DNA of 64,000 nucleotides from Marinomonas rhodophyticola (GTDB lineage: Bacteria; Pseudomonadota; Gammaproteobacteria; Pseudomonadales; Marinomonadaceae). Position numbers and translations under genes: made by a program. A model generated the notes under the pieces. It saw nothing but the letters and a program-made list of their open reading frames with translations, was not told the origin of the DNA and did no database searches. The stretch is from positions 124,001-188,000 of the forward strand of contig NZ_JAPEUL010000011.1 in assembly GCF_026113935.1 (NCBI RefSeq). The letters run 5' to 3'. Positions 20,013 to 29,570 of the stretch are shown one piece after another (the first letter of the stretch is position 1; every line of letters begins with the position of its first letter).

Positions 20013-21138
20013 CTAGATATAGCGACGTAAATATTCGCTAAGACACAAAATCGCCATGGCTTGCCCATAAGGCATGGCGGTGATTTTGATGTTTTTGTAA
20101 TACTCTAGATCGTTCCCCATGGCGGTACCAAACGAGGTATTTTGCAGTTCGCCTTGCTCGTTTATGTTGCTACAAACGGCTTTGATGGCTTTTTCAGCCA
20201 TAGGCAAATAATCCTTAGATAGGTAGCGTTTACGTATCGCTTTTAAGATGCCATACGCAAATCCAGCCGATGCGGAAGCTTCTAGGTAAGTGCTGTTATC
20301 GTCTAACAAGGTGTGCCAAAGACCGTCGCTGTGTTGCAGCTCGCTCAGGGCTTTCACTTGTCGTTCCAGCGTCGATAGCAAGAAGCGACGAATTGGGTCA
20401 CTTTCGGCCAAATTTAATAATTCGATGAATTCTGGAATGACGATGGTGATCCAGCTATTACCACGATGCCCATAGGGCCTTGGCAAAGTTGTGGTTGCCT
20501 TCAAACGTCCAGCCGTGAAACCAAAGGCCGCTTTTCGTGTCCATTAGGTATTGAATATGGGTTAAAAACTGGTATTTCGCTTCTTCGACATACTCGGGCT
20601 TATTAAGCAATGTACCGATTTTAGCGAGAGGTAAAACACTCATCATTAAGGTGTCATCCCACATTTGATTGTGGTTCACGCTGTTGTAAACGATGTGCTG
20701 CAAACCGCCTTCTTGTACGCGTGGCATGTCGTACAATACCCATTCAGCCCATTCCTCTAGATACGGAATCCAAGATTCTTTTGGTGTCCGTTCATGCAAA
20801 CACGCTAACGTTAAAAAGGGGGCGACAGTATTGATGTTTTTGGTTGGTGTGCCTTCGTTAAGACGTTGTTCGAACCAGTCGTGAATGATGTTTAATGTTT
20901 TGGGATCATTGGTGGTTTGCCAGTATTTGAACAAGCCATATAAACCTATTCCATGAGTCCACTCCCAGCCAGCCCAGCCTTTGGTATCGATGACACGACC
21001 ATCTTCAAGGCGCAGCAAAAAATCGCCAGTAGTATCTTCAATGTTGATAAGATTGTCGGTGAGTCGCTCGATCAGTTCTATGGTACGTGCCTTTGGCATG
21101 ACATAGGTTGGTTGACTTAATAATGTATGCATTTTCAA
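20013..21138 (-). CDS. glycoside hydrolase family 105 (unsaturated uronyl hydrolase), frameshifted
   Basis: An (alpha/alpha)6-barrel enzyme of the GH88/GH105 type that removes unsaturated uronic acid left at oligosaccharide ends by polysaccharide lyases. Motifs: WAGWEWTHGIGLYGL, NHNQMWDDTLMM (catalytic-type Asp) and WFHGWTFEGNHNFAKALW. The first frame ends just after that. Removing one base at 20466 gives ALWARGNSWITIV and continues to 20013 (about 374 residues). No signal peptide, so cytoplasmic. First gene of the operon with dctPQM. Substrate may be rhamnogalacturonan- or ulvan-derived disaccharides; not decidable here. Confidence 0.87.
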
Positions 21139-21271
21139 TCCTTTTATTATTCTGGATTTTCTTGTCTTGGTTAAATATAGGTCATAATAATTTCGTTTAA
21201 AACTATGATTTTATTTTTTATTTATAAAATTATATTTTTATTAAAACATTGTTTCTAAAATTAATTTTGCC

Positions 21272-21305
21272 AAAAAAATATAGCCTCATTTGAGCGCTAT
21301 ATTTT
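21272..21305 (-). terminator. terminator after rhaI
   Basis: On the minus strand AAAATATAGC / GGCTATATTTTTTT around an 11-base loop, 30 bases after the restored rhaI stop. It separates rhaDI from the GH105-dctPQM operon. Confidence 0.7.
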
Positions 21306-21334
21306 GGGGGCGATCAGAGTCTTGTTTATTGTTT

Positions 21335-22628
21335 TTACACAATCCCTGAGCCAGTTTTATTCGGATCTGCAGGACGAGCCTTGGCGACGGCAGCGCGATA
21401 GCCGCTAGCACGGTAACAGCTTACTGGGTCGATGGCGCCTCCGGCCTGGAGGCGTGCCATTTGCAATATGGAGCTCAACATCTAGGTTATAAGCTTGTTT
21501 TAAGCTGGCCTGTGCCATCATGGCGTCGTTTGCTTCTTGGTATTGTGTTAAGGCGTTGCGATCGACTAGTAAGCTTTTTACGAAGGCACGTTGCACTTCC
21601 GCAGCGCTGTACATCAAGCTTTCCACTGGGTCGGTGACGTTGTGTGATTGATCCAACATGTAGAATGGGCGGTAAGACGGATCCTGCGCACGAATGTCGG
21701 TCAATTCGTTGAAGATCAAAAACAGTTGGTAAGGGTTGATAGAGCCGCTGTCCAAATCATCGTCGCCGTATTTACTGTCGTTGAAATGGAAGCCACCCAG
21801 CTTGCCGAATTGCGCAAGACGGCTGACGATCATTTCGATGTTGACGTTGGGCGCGTGATGGCCCAAATCCACTAGAGACAAACAGCGCTCGCCGGTTTCT
21901 TTTGCGGCAAGGTAGCTGCTACCCCAGTCTTGAATCACAGTTGAGTAGAAAGCAGGCTCAAAGATTTTGTGTTCCAGCAGCATGTTCCAATCGTCTGGCA
22001 GGCTGTTGTAAACGGCTTTGATGCTGTCTAAATAATTGCTGAAGCTGTTTTTAAAGTGTTGTTGGCTGGGGAAGTTAGAGCCATCGCCTACCCAAACAGT
22101 GAGGGCTTTTGATCCGAGCTTTTGACCTAATTCTACTACGTCGATGTTGTGAGCAATAGCTTGCTCGCGCACGGCTTTATTCGTGTGCGTTAAACTACCG
22201 AATTTGTACGACTCTTCCTGACCAATTTGATCTTGAAAGGTGTTGGAGTTCATCGCGTCAAAATGCAAACCATATTGCTCAGCGTACTGGCGAAGTTCAT
22301 TTGGATCTTTTGGACGATCCCAAGGGATATGTAGAGACACCGCCGGTGTAGCTTGTGATAACAATTGAATAACTGAACAGTCATCCAGCTTTTCAAAAAT
22401 ATTGCGAGGTTCGCCTTTGCCTGGAAAACGGGCGAAACGGGTGCCACCTGTGCCAACACCCCAAGAGGGAACGGCGACGGTAAACTGCTTAGCTTGTTGC
22501 AAAATAGTATCGATTTTAATACCTGAACGATCCAGTTTCTCTGCTAGCGCATTGTAATCGCTGATAACCGCGGCTTTTTGCTTTGCGTTGTGTTCTTGCA
22601 GCCAGTTTTGATCAATTAATTGTTTCAT
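21335..22628 (-). CDS. rhaI: L-rhamnose isomerase (Pseudomonas stutzeri type), frameshifted
   Basis: Converts L-rhamnose to L-rhamnulose; TIM-barrel metalloenzyme. Metal and substrate motifs: PSWGVGTGGTRFARFPG, HIPWDRPKDP, VWVGDGSNFP, LLEHKIFEPAFYST, DLGHHAPNVNIE and GGFHFNDSKYGDDD. The first frame ends at 21405 with a junk tail. A one-base correction near GGAGCTC (21470-21476) gives LQMARLQAGGAIDPVSCYRA and GYRAAVAKARPAD, ending at 21335. The result is 430 residues, the family length. It lies about 90 bases downstream of rhaD on the same strand. Confidence 0.94.
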
Positions 22629-22717
22629 GGTGATTCCTTTTTATTGTTCTTTTAATCGAGACCTTTGCGCGACGCCGATAGATCGTGCAAAGGTCTTTGA
22701 ATACATATTTACCGTCG

Positions 22718-24808
22718 TTAACGAGTGAACGACGGTGCGTGACCGGCATCGACATTCAGAATATTCCCTGTCGATTTAGAGGACGCCTCCGACGCAAAGA
22801 AGTAAATGGCTTCGGCAATGTCCTCAGGGAATACATTCAGCTTAAGCATACTGCGTTGGCGATAATGTTCTTCCAAATCATCGGTTGAGAGTTTGTAAGC
22901 ACTGGCTCTTTCTTCTTTCCATTTTCCAGTCCAGATTTTTGAACCACGCAAAACCGCATCTGGGTTAACCACATTGGCGCGAATGCCCAGCGGTGCGCCT
23001 TCGAGAGCAACGCAGCGAGCAAGCTGGATTTCAGCGGCTTTTGCGACGCAATAGGCGCTGGCGTTGGCACTGGCAACCAAACCGTTTTTACTAGCGATAA
23101 ACACCATGTTGCCACCCATGTTCTGTTGTTTTAGCAGACTAAAGGCTTCACGAGCAACCAGGAAATAACCTGTCGATAAGATACTTTGGTTTTTATTCCA
23201 TAGAGCAAGAGAGGTTTCTTCTAATGGCGCGGAAGAGGCTATGCCAGCGTTGGAAACAACAATATCCAAACCGCCAAAGGCTACTGCGCAATGCTTCACC
23301 GCTCGGATGACATCGTCTTCATTGGTCACATCCATCTTGATGCTAGAGGCGCAATCTTTGCCAAACTCGCTGTTCATATTCGCCTGGGCGGTTTGCAGAG
23401 CGTCTTCGTCTATGTCCATCAATACGATGTTGGCGCCTTCTTTAGCGAGACGTTTGGCGGTAGCAAGACCGATGCCGCCAGCCGCGCCTGTTACCAAGGC
23501 GATATGACCCGCTAAGGATTTGGGTTTTGGCATACGTTGCAGCTTGGCTTCTTCTAATAGCCAATATTCAATGTCGAAGGCTTCTTGTTCTGGTAGGCCG
23601 ACGTATTCGCTGACGCTGTCTGCACCGCGCATGACATTGATGGCGTTTACGTAGAATTCCCCTGCAATACGAGCGGTGGCTTTGTCTTTGGCAAAAGACA
23701 GCATACCCACCCCTGGGATCAAGTAAATGACGGGATTTGGATCGCGCATGGCTGGGCTGTTATCGCGTTTGCAGCGGTTGTAGTAACCGGCGTAATCTTC
23801 ACGGTATTCTGCAAGGCTTTGGTCCAATGATTCGATTACTTCATCAAGGTTGTCAGTTTCTGGATTGTAATTGACCACAAAAGGACGAATCTTAGTGCGC
23901 AAGAAATGGTCAGGGCAGGAGGTCCCCAGCTTTGCAAGACGATCTAGATCTTTAGAGTTAACGAACTGCAATACTTCGTCGGACGCATTGAAGTGACCAA
24001 TTTGACGTTGTTTCTCGCTGGTTTTACCACGAATCAGTGGCATTAAGCTTGAAACCACTTGTTGGCGTTTGTCGTCTGGTAATGTGTTAAATCGCTCACC
24101 ACCAAAGGCGGCTTTGCCAGCACTTTGTTCTTCTAGCCAAGTTTGTGCTTTGTTAATAATATTCAGTGAGTTGAGGTAGCAGTCTTTGTTGTCATTAGCC
24201 CAGGTAAAAAGACCATGGCTTTCCAGTACGACGCCTTTTAAATGCGGATTTTCGGTGGCGATTTTATGCAAATCCATGCCTAACTGAAAACCTGGTCGAC
24301 GCCATGGAAGCCAGCCAATGTCACCGTTAAAAATGTCTTCTGTAAGTTGCTTGCTGTTTTTGCTTGCTGCGATCGCAATCACGGCGTCAGGGTGAAGATG
24401 ATCGACGTGAAGATAAGGTAAATAAGCATGAAGTGGCGTATCAATGCTGGCGGCGCGGGCGTTTAGGTTGTAAGTACAATGCGGAAGGTAAGCGACCATC
24501 TCATCTTCAAACTCAAGTCCGCGATACAGTGATAAAAGTTGATTCAATTTATCCATATAAAGAGTGGAAAAGCCATCCAGTCCCATCGAGCCAATATCAC
24601 CACCAGAACCTTTTACCCATAGCACAGTGGTTTTTTCACCCGTGAGAGGATCCTTCATTTGCAGTTTTGCTGAGGTATTGCCGCCACCGTAATTGGTTAC
24701 GCGCATGTCAGAACCAAGCAGGTTTGATCGATATTGCAATAATTCTGGGTCGCTTAGAAGGGATGCTTCTGCATCGTTCCAAAGATTAGGGAGTAAGTTA
24801 GTAGACAT
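22718..24808 (-). CDS. rhaD: bifunctional rhamnulose-1-phosphate aldolase / lactaldehyde dehydrogenase
   Basis: A 696-residue fusion. The N-terminal class II aldolase domain (~30-250, then a linker domain to ~420) splits rhamnulose-1-phosphate into DHAP and L-lactaldehyde; NYGGGNTSAK, VKGSGGDIG, HPDAVIAIAAS and ESHGLFTW are visible. The C-terminal short-chain dehydrogenase (~430-690) has the GAAGGIG nucleotide motif, SNAGIA, a Ser in FIASKNG and the Tyr-Lys pair in SAYCVAKAA; it oxidises lactaldehyde to lactate. First gene of rhaDI, divergent from the DeoR regulator at 25043. Complete and in frame. Confidence 0.95.
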   Translation of the reverse strand: MSTNLLPNLWNDAEASLLSDPELLQYRSNLLGSDMRVTNYGGGNTSAKLQMKDPLTGEKTTVLWVKGSGGDIGSMGLDGFSTLYMDKLNQLLSLYRGLEFEDEMVAYLPHCTYNLNARAASIDTPLHAYLPYLHVDHLHPDAVIAIAASKNSKQLTEDIFNGDIGWLPWRRPGFQLGMDLHKIATENPHLKGVVLESHGLFTWANDNKDCYLNSLNIINKAQTWLEEQSAGKAAFGGERFNTLPDDKRQQVVSSLMPLIRGKTSEKQRQIGHFNASDEVLQFVNSKDLDRLAKLGTSCPDHFLRTKIRPFVVNYNPETDNLDEVIESLDQSLAEYREDYAGYYNRCKRDNSPAMRDPNPVIYLIPGVGMLSFAKDKATARIAGEFYVNAINVMRGADSVSEYVGLPEQEAFDIEYWLLEEAKLQRMPKPKSLAGHIALVTGAAGGIGLATAKRLAKEGANIVLMDIDEDALQTAQANMNSEFGKDCASSIKMDVTNEDDVIRAVKHCAVAFGGLDIVVSNAGIASSAPLEETSLALWNKNQSILSTGYFLVAREAFSLLKQQNMGGNMVFIASKNGLVASANASAYCVAKAAEIQLARCVALEGAPLGIRANVVNPDAVLRGSKIWTGKWKEERASAYKLSTDDLEEHYRQRSMLKLNVFPEDIAEAIYFFASEASSKSTGNILNVDAGHAPSFTR

Positions 24809-24944
24809 CGTTTAACCTCAAGTATTGCCTATTTAATAGCGTAAAACTTTGTTTTATGACTATTTAATAAAGGCTTAAATTTATTTTTGTTATGCACAAC
24901 CAGCGGGTTAGAATGATCGATAACTTTCATACTAAAACAAAAAT

Positions 24945-25008
24945 AATCATTTTCAAGCATTTTTTATCTTATTTGATAAATTTTGATCAATAGTGCTTGA
25001 TAATGATT
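24945..25008. promoter_or_regulatory. inverted operator pair in the rhaD-deoR divergent region
   Basis: AATCATTTTCAAGCA (24945-24959) and its near-perfect inverted copy TGCTTGATAATGATT (24994-25008) match at 14 of 15 positions across a 34-base spacer. Within that spacer is a TTATC/GATAA mini-palindrome. The pair lies just upstream of the DeoR start and between the divergent operons, so it is the best operator candidate for the rhamnose regulator. Confidence 0.6.
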
Positions 25009-25042
25009 GAAAATTAATTATATTAACTATCGAGGATGATCG

Positions 25043-25825
25043 ATGCACGAAATTGAAAGGCACAGAGTGATCCTATCAGAAGTCGAGACTCGACCTATTG
25101 TGACGGTGGCGCATCTAGTGGATGTACTAGGGGCGTCTGAAGCCACAATACGAAGAGACATCGGCTTTTTGGATAAAGAGGGAAAACTGCGTCGTGTACG
25201 GGGTGGGGCGGAAGCCATCAATCCACCGTCTGATGCCAGTTTGTTGGGGCGACCTTACTCCGTCAATCAGACGATTAATACGGATGTAAAGCGGGGTATA
25301 GCCAAAGCCGCAGTGGATTTATTGTCAGACAATATGTCTATCATGATCAGCGGTGGCACAACCACATCGGCTATGTCTGAGTACATGCGTGGCTTAAAGC
25401 TGCAGGTGCTGACTAATTCCTTCTCTATTGCTGATCAACTGATCAAAAAGAGCAAGTGCAGTGTGACCGTGCCGAGCGGCAAAATTCATCGGGAGCAGAA
25501 CATTATATTGAGTCCGTTCCCGAATGATATTGCTAATCACACTTACGCTGACATTCTTTTTATTGGTGCATACGGGGTAAATTCTCACGGTGTGATGGAG
25601 ACAGATCCTCAGATCGTACAAGCGGTAATGAAACTGATAAATCGAGCCGATCAGCGGGTGCTTTTGGTTGATAGTACAAAGTTTCAAAACCGATCAAGTA
25701 TGATCATTTGTCCTTTGTCGCAGATAGACATCGTCATTACGGACGATGGAATAGATAACAAGAGTAAAGAAGTGATTAAGTCGGCAGGGTGTCGTTTGAT
25801 CATAGTGGAAAAACAAAAACAATAA
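25043..25825 (+). CDS. DeoR family regulator of rhamnose genes
   Basis: A 260-residue repressor. The N-terminal DeoR helix-turn-helix (RHRVILSEVETRPIVTVAHL, then LGASEATIRRDIGFLDKEGK and RRVRGGAEAI) is followed by a sugar-phosphate-sensing domain (~75-250, GGTTTSAMSEYM, FIGAYGVN and VDSTKF). It heads the rhaSTPQ operon and faces rhaDI, matching the arrangement of rhizobial rhaR. The inducer is probably a phosphorylated rhamnose intermediate (family inference). GAGGATGATCG precedes the ATG. Confidence 0.92.
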   Translation: MHEIERHRVILSEVETRPIVTVAHLVDVLGASEATIRRDIGFLDKEGKLRRVRGGAEAINPPSDASLLGRPYSVNQTINTDVKRGIAKAAVDLLSDNMSIMISGGTTTSAMSEYMRGLKLQVLTNSFSIADQLIKKSKCSVTVPSGKIHREQNIILSPFPNDIANHTYADILFIGAYGVNSHGVMETDPQIVQAVMKLINRADQRVLLVDSTKFQNRSSMIICPLSQIDIVITDDGIDNKSKEVIKSAGCRLIIVEKQKQ

Positions 25826-25887
25826 ACCGCGTCTCGGATAAGACAACATCTCGTTGTGTGATGATGAGCGCGCTCTTGGAGATAATT

Positions 25888-26884
25888 ATGAAAAATAAAC
25901 TCATCACAGCTTGTGTGTTGGCGTCTGCCACTTTGTTTGCTTCTGGTGCCTATGCCGCGGAGCAGGTTCGCGTCGCGTTGTTGGTGAAGGCTTTGGGCAT
26001 TGGTTTTTTTGAAGCGGCGTATCGTGGTGCAGAAGAAGCCAAAAAAGAGCCTCGGTGACGTAGAGATTATTTACACAGGCCCTACATCAACCACAGCAGA
26101 AGGCCAGATTGAGATCATCAATTCACTGATCGCACAGCGTGTTGATGCCATCGCTGTGTCTGCCAATGATGCGGATGCCTTGGTCCCTGCTTTGAAAAAA
26201 GCACAACAGCGTGGCATTAAAGTGATTTCTTGGGACTCTGGTGTTGGCAAAGAAGGCCGCCAAATCCACTTAAACCCTTCTAGTAACAGCCTGATTGGCG
26301 AAATGAACGTCCAGCTTGCTGCGGATGCGATTAAAGCCAAAGGCAAAACCTCCGGTACGTTTGCCATCCTGAGCGCAACACCAACCTCAACCAACCAAAA
26401 TATTTGGATTGGTGAGATGAAAAACTCCCTTAGCCAATTCCCTAATCTAACACTTGTCGATACTGTCTATGGTGATGACCTTGCGGATAAGAGCTTCCGC
26501 GAAGCGACCGCTTTGATCAAAAATCATCCCGATCTAGATGTCATCGTGGCACCTACCACGGTTGGTATTTTGGCGGCTGCACAAGCCGTAAGTGATTTGG
26601 GCTTAACGGGCAAAGTTTATGTGACCGGTTTGGGTCTTCCTTCTGAATTAGCAGGACATGTGCATAGCGGTGCGATTCATAGTTTTGCTATCTGGAACCC
26701 AATAGACCTTGGTTACTCAGCAACTATGTTGGCTTACAACCTTGTTAAAGGCAAAGGTACAAAAACTGAAGTCCCAATGGGCCGCATGGGGACACTGACA
26801 TTGGATGAAAATGGTGACGGCGCCATGGCGAAGCCGTTTGTTTATGATGAGTCCAACGTCGACGAATTCTCTTCCATTTTTTAG
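25888..26884 (+). CDS. rhaS: rhamnose ABC transporter substrate-binding protein, frameshifted
   Basis: Periplasmic sugar-binding protein of the CUT2 type with signal peptide (cut after ASGAYA). The first frame stops at 26058. Removing one C in GAGCCTC (26047-26053) gives EAKKELGDVEIIYTGPTSTT, the family sequence, and the frame then runs to 26884 (about 331 residues). Further blocks: IAVSANDADALVPALKKA, GIKVISWDSGVG and PTTVGILAAAQ. The true start is the ATG at 25888, after GGAGATAATT. Second gene of deoR-rhaSTPQ-rhaMK. Confidence 0.93.
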
Positions 26885-26892
26885 TTGCTATT

Positions 26893-26991
26893 AACCCTCT
26901 CCCAACCTCCCCCTTCGCTGGGGGAGGAGTTAAGAGCTTATGTTCCCTCCCCTTGTGTCTTTTGAAGGGGAGGGCTAGGGTGGGGTTTTGC
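26893..26991. repeat. nested palindromic intergenic repeat (REP-like)
   Basis: Two GC-rich hairpins in an AT-rich genome: CCTCCCCC / GGGGGAGG (26906-26927) and CCCTCCCCTT / AAGGGGAGGG (26945-26974). The outer AACCCTCTCCC and AGGGTGGGGTT segments pair imperfectly. It sits between the binding-protein gene and the ATPase gene. Such elements often stabilise upstream mRNA so that the binding protein is made in excess. The composition suggests a dispersed family, which this window alone cannot show. Confidence 0.7.
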
Positions 26992-27038
26992 TCGTTCAAT
27001 AATTTCATAATGAATCAATAACAATAAGAGCAGCCGTT

Positions 27039-28553
27039 ATGAACAAGGCAATTTTCAGTTTAAAAAAGGTAAGCAAGGTATTTCCCGGTGTCAAAGCGCT
27101 GGACGGTGTCGATTTGCATCTATATCCGGGCCAAGTGACGGCGTTAATTGGTGAAAATGGCGCAGGCAAATCTACTCTAGTTAAAACCATGACTGGCATT
27201 TATCAACCGGATGGTGGAGACATTATTTTTAACGGCAAACCTGTGCAGTTTCATTCGCCTCATGATTCCCATGCCTTAGGTATCACTGCGATTCATCAGG
27301 AAACCGTGTTATTTGATGATCTGACGGTGGCGGAAAATATCTTTTTGGGCAATTACCCGATGAAAAAGGGCCTGATGACCAAGCATTTTTCTATTGATTG
27401 GTCGGCTATGGTGTCGCGCTCACAAGACATTTTGTCGTCCATTAATGCCCACATGGACCCTAATCAAATTTTACGTGAATTAAGTATCGGTCAAAAACAT
27501 ATGGTTGGCATTGCGCGTGCCTTGTCTGTTGACGCCAAGGTGGTGATTTTAGACGAGCCTACAGCCGCTCTGTCTCACCATGAAATTCATGAACTCTACG
27601 AACTCGTTAATACACTCAAGCAACAAGGCAAAGCGATTCTCTTTATTACCCATAAGTTCGATGAAATTTTTGCCTTGGCAGATCGTTACACCGTGTTTCG
27701 TGATGGTTGTTATGTGGGGGAAGGCTTTATCAAAGACACCAATGAAGGTCAGCTGGTGGAAATGATGGTGGCGCGAAGCATAGCCGCCACGTATCCCAAA
27801 AAAGACGTAGAAATTGGTGAGACATTATTAGAAGTCTGTAACCTATGTCACACAACGGAGTTCGCTAATATCAGTTTTAGTTTGAAAAAAGGCGAGATCC
27901 TTGGTGTTTATGGGCTGGTGGGTTCAGGCAGAACGGAGGTGATGCAGGCTTTGTTTGGCACCACGGACCATGTGACTGGCACGGTAAAAATGAATGGCAA
28001 AGAGGTGATCATTCACTCACCAAAAGACGCGATAGAGAACGGCATTGTCTATGTACCAGAGGAACGTCAGAAGCAAGGGATTGTGTTGGAGTTGCCCATT
28101 TATCAAAACATCAGTTTGCCGCAAATGGACCGTTTAGCGAAACACGGTAATTTGGATCAAAAAAGTGAGATGTCCCTAGCGCGCCAGTATTGTGAGCGCT
28201 TGCAGGTGAAAGCCTCTTGCTGGGAAGAGAAAGTAATGAATCTATCCGGTGGTAACCAGCAAAAAGTGGTGATTGCTAAATGGCTCGCGACTAATCCCAA
28301 AGTCATTATCTTGGACGAGCCAACAAAGGGGATTGATATTGGATCAAAAGCCGCAGTACATGAGTTTATGTCTGAATTGGTGGATTCTGGTTTGGCGGTC
28401 ATCATGGTGTCATCGGAATTGCCGGAAATTATGGGTATGTCAGATCGGATTTTAGTGATGAACGAAGGCTTGATTGTCAGTGAGTTGTCACGGGCTGATG
28501 CGACACCTGAAAAAGTGGTTTCTCTGGCGACCGGAGGACATGTGACATGTTGA
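27039..28553 (+). CDS. rhaT: rhamnose ABC transporter ATP-binding protein
   Basis: A 504-residue double ABC ATPase of the CUT2 (ribose/rhamnose) class. The first half has Walker A GENGAGKST, signature LSIGQKHMVGIARAL and Walker B VVILDEPTAAL. The second half has the degenerate GLVGSGRTEV, signature LSGGNQQKVVIAKWL and VIILDEPTKGID, as is usual in this class. It ends inside the start of rhaP (7-base overlap), so the two are translationally coupled. Confidence 0.94.
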   Translation: MNKAIFSLKKVSKVFPGVKALDGVDLHLYPGQVTALIGENGAGKSTLVKTMTGIYQPDGGDIIFNGKPVQFHSPHDSHALGITAIHQETVLFDDLTVAENIFLGNYPMKKGLMTKHFSIDWSAMVSRSQDILSSINAHMDPNQILRELSIGQKHMVGIARALSVDAKVVILDEPTAALSHHEIHELYELVNTLKQQGKAILFITHKFDEIFALADRYTVFRDGCYVGEGFIKDTNEGQLVEMMVARSIAATYPKKDVEIGETLLEVCNLCHTTEFANISFSLKKGEILGVYGLVGSGRTEVMQALFGTTDHVTGTVKMNGKEVIIHSPKDAIENGIVYVPEERQKQGIVLELPIYQNISLPQMDRLAKHGNLDQKSEMSLARQYCERLQVKASCWEEKVMNLSGGNQQKVVIAKWLATNPKVIILDEPTKGIDIGSKAAVHEFMSELVDSGLAVIMVSSELPEIMGMSDRILVMNEGLIVSELSRADATPEKVVSLATGGHVTC

Positions 28554-29554
28554 GACGCTTTATTTATTCTCGCGAAGGCATTTTGAGCATGATTGTGCTG
28601 GCGATGTTTTTGGCAGTGGGCACGATCAGTCCGGACTTCATTAGTGTGTCTAACAGCATCAGTATTTTTAATGATACGTCGATTTTGATCATGTTGGCGT
28701 TAGGCCAAATGCTGGTGATTTTAACCCGTTGTATTGATTTGTCTGTGGCGGCCAATGTGGCTTTTACCGGCATGGTCGTTGCCATGGTGAATCAATATTT
28801 TCCGACCTTGAATATGTTTGTTTTGATGTTACTTGCGTTGGGGGTGGGGGCGTTTTTAGGGGCGATTAATGGCTTGTTTGTTTGGTTATTAAAAGTGCCT
28901 TCTATTGTGATTACCCTAGGCACTATGAGTATTTATCGCGGTGCGACCTTTTTATTGTCAGACGGCGCATGGGTGAATTCTCACCAAATGAGTGAGGCCT
29001 TCATTGGCTTGCCGCGATATGAAATTCTGTCTATTCCGGTATTAGCTTGGATGGCGATTATCACCATTCTTTTGGCCTTTTGGACGATGAAATTCAGTGT
29101 ATGGGGGCGCAATTTTTATTCCGCAGGCGGCAATCCGATGGCGGCTTTTTATTCTGGTGTGAATGTTGGCAAGGTACAGTTTTATGCTTTTTTGGTATCA
29201 GGCACATTGGCAGGGTTGTGCGGTTATTTGTGGGTGTCGCGTTTTGCTGTGGCTTACGTGGATGTCGCCAATGGCTTTGAGCTGCAAGTGATCGCGGCGT
29301 GTGTGATTGGCGGTGTTAGTATCGTTGGTGGTTTGGGAACCGTGGTGGGTTGTGTGATTGGCGCCTTGTTTATTGGCGTGGTGAATAACGCTTTGCCCAT
29401 TATAGGTGTATCGCCTTTTTGGCAGATGGCTATTTCTGGACTGGTGATTATTATCGCTGTGGTGGCGAACGCCTCGTCTGACAAAGACAAAGCACGCATT
29501 ATTCTTCGCAAGCCAGAGGCGTCTGTTGGCTCCGCTCCGTCGCAATCACATTAA
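28547..29554 (+). CDS. rhaP: rhamnose ABC transporter permease 1
   Basis: A 335-residue membrane protein with 8-10 helices, family BPD_transp_2. Typical blocks: LALGQMLVILTRCIDLSVAA, KVPSIVITLGTMSIYRG and VIGGVSIVGGLGTVVG. It overlaps rhaT by seven bases and is followed by the second permease 16 bases later. Confidence 0.93.
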   Translation: MLRRFIYSREGILSMIVLAMFLAVGTISPDFISVSNSISIFNDTSILIMLALGQMLVILTRCIDLSVAANVAFTGMVVAMVNQYFPTLNMFVLMLLALGVGAFLGAINGLFVWLLKVPSIVITLGTMSIYRGATFLLSDGAWVNSHQMSEAFIGLPRYEILSIPVLAWMAIITILLAFWTMKFSVWGRNFYSAGGNPMAAFYSGVNVGKVQFYAFLVSGTLAGLCGYLWVSRFAVAYVDVANGFELQVIAACVIGGVSIVGGLGTVVGCVIGALFIGVVNNALPIIGVSPFWQMAISGLVIIIAVVANASSDKDKARIILRKPEASVGSAPSQSH

Positions 29555-29570
29555 GAGAAAGAGGCTTTTT

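Noticed and set aside
21139-21271. Very AT-rich spacer between rhaI and GH105 as a possible small gene or RNA
   Set aside because: No ORF, ribosome site or stable structure apart from the terminator; it most likely holds the GH105 promoter.
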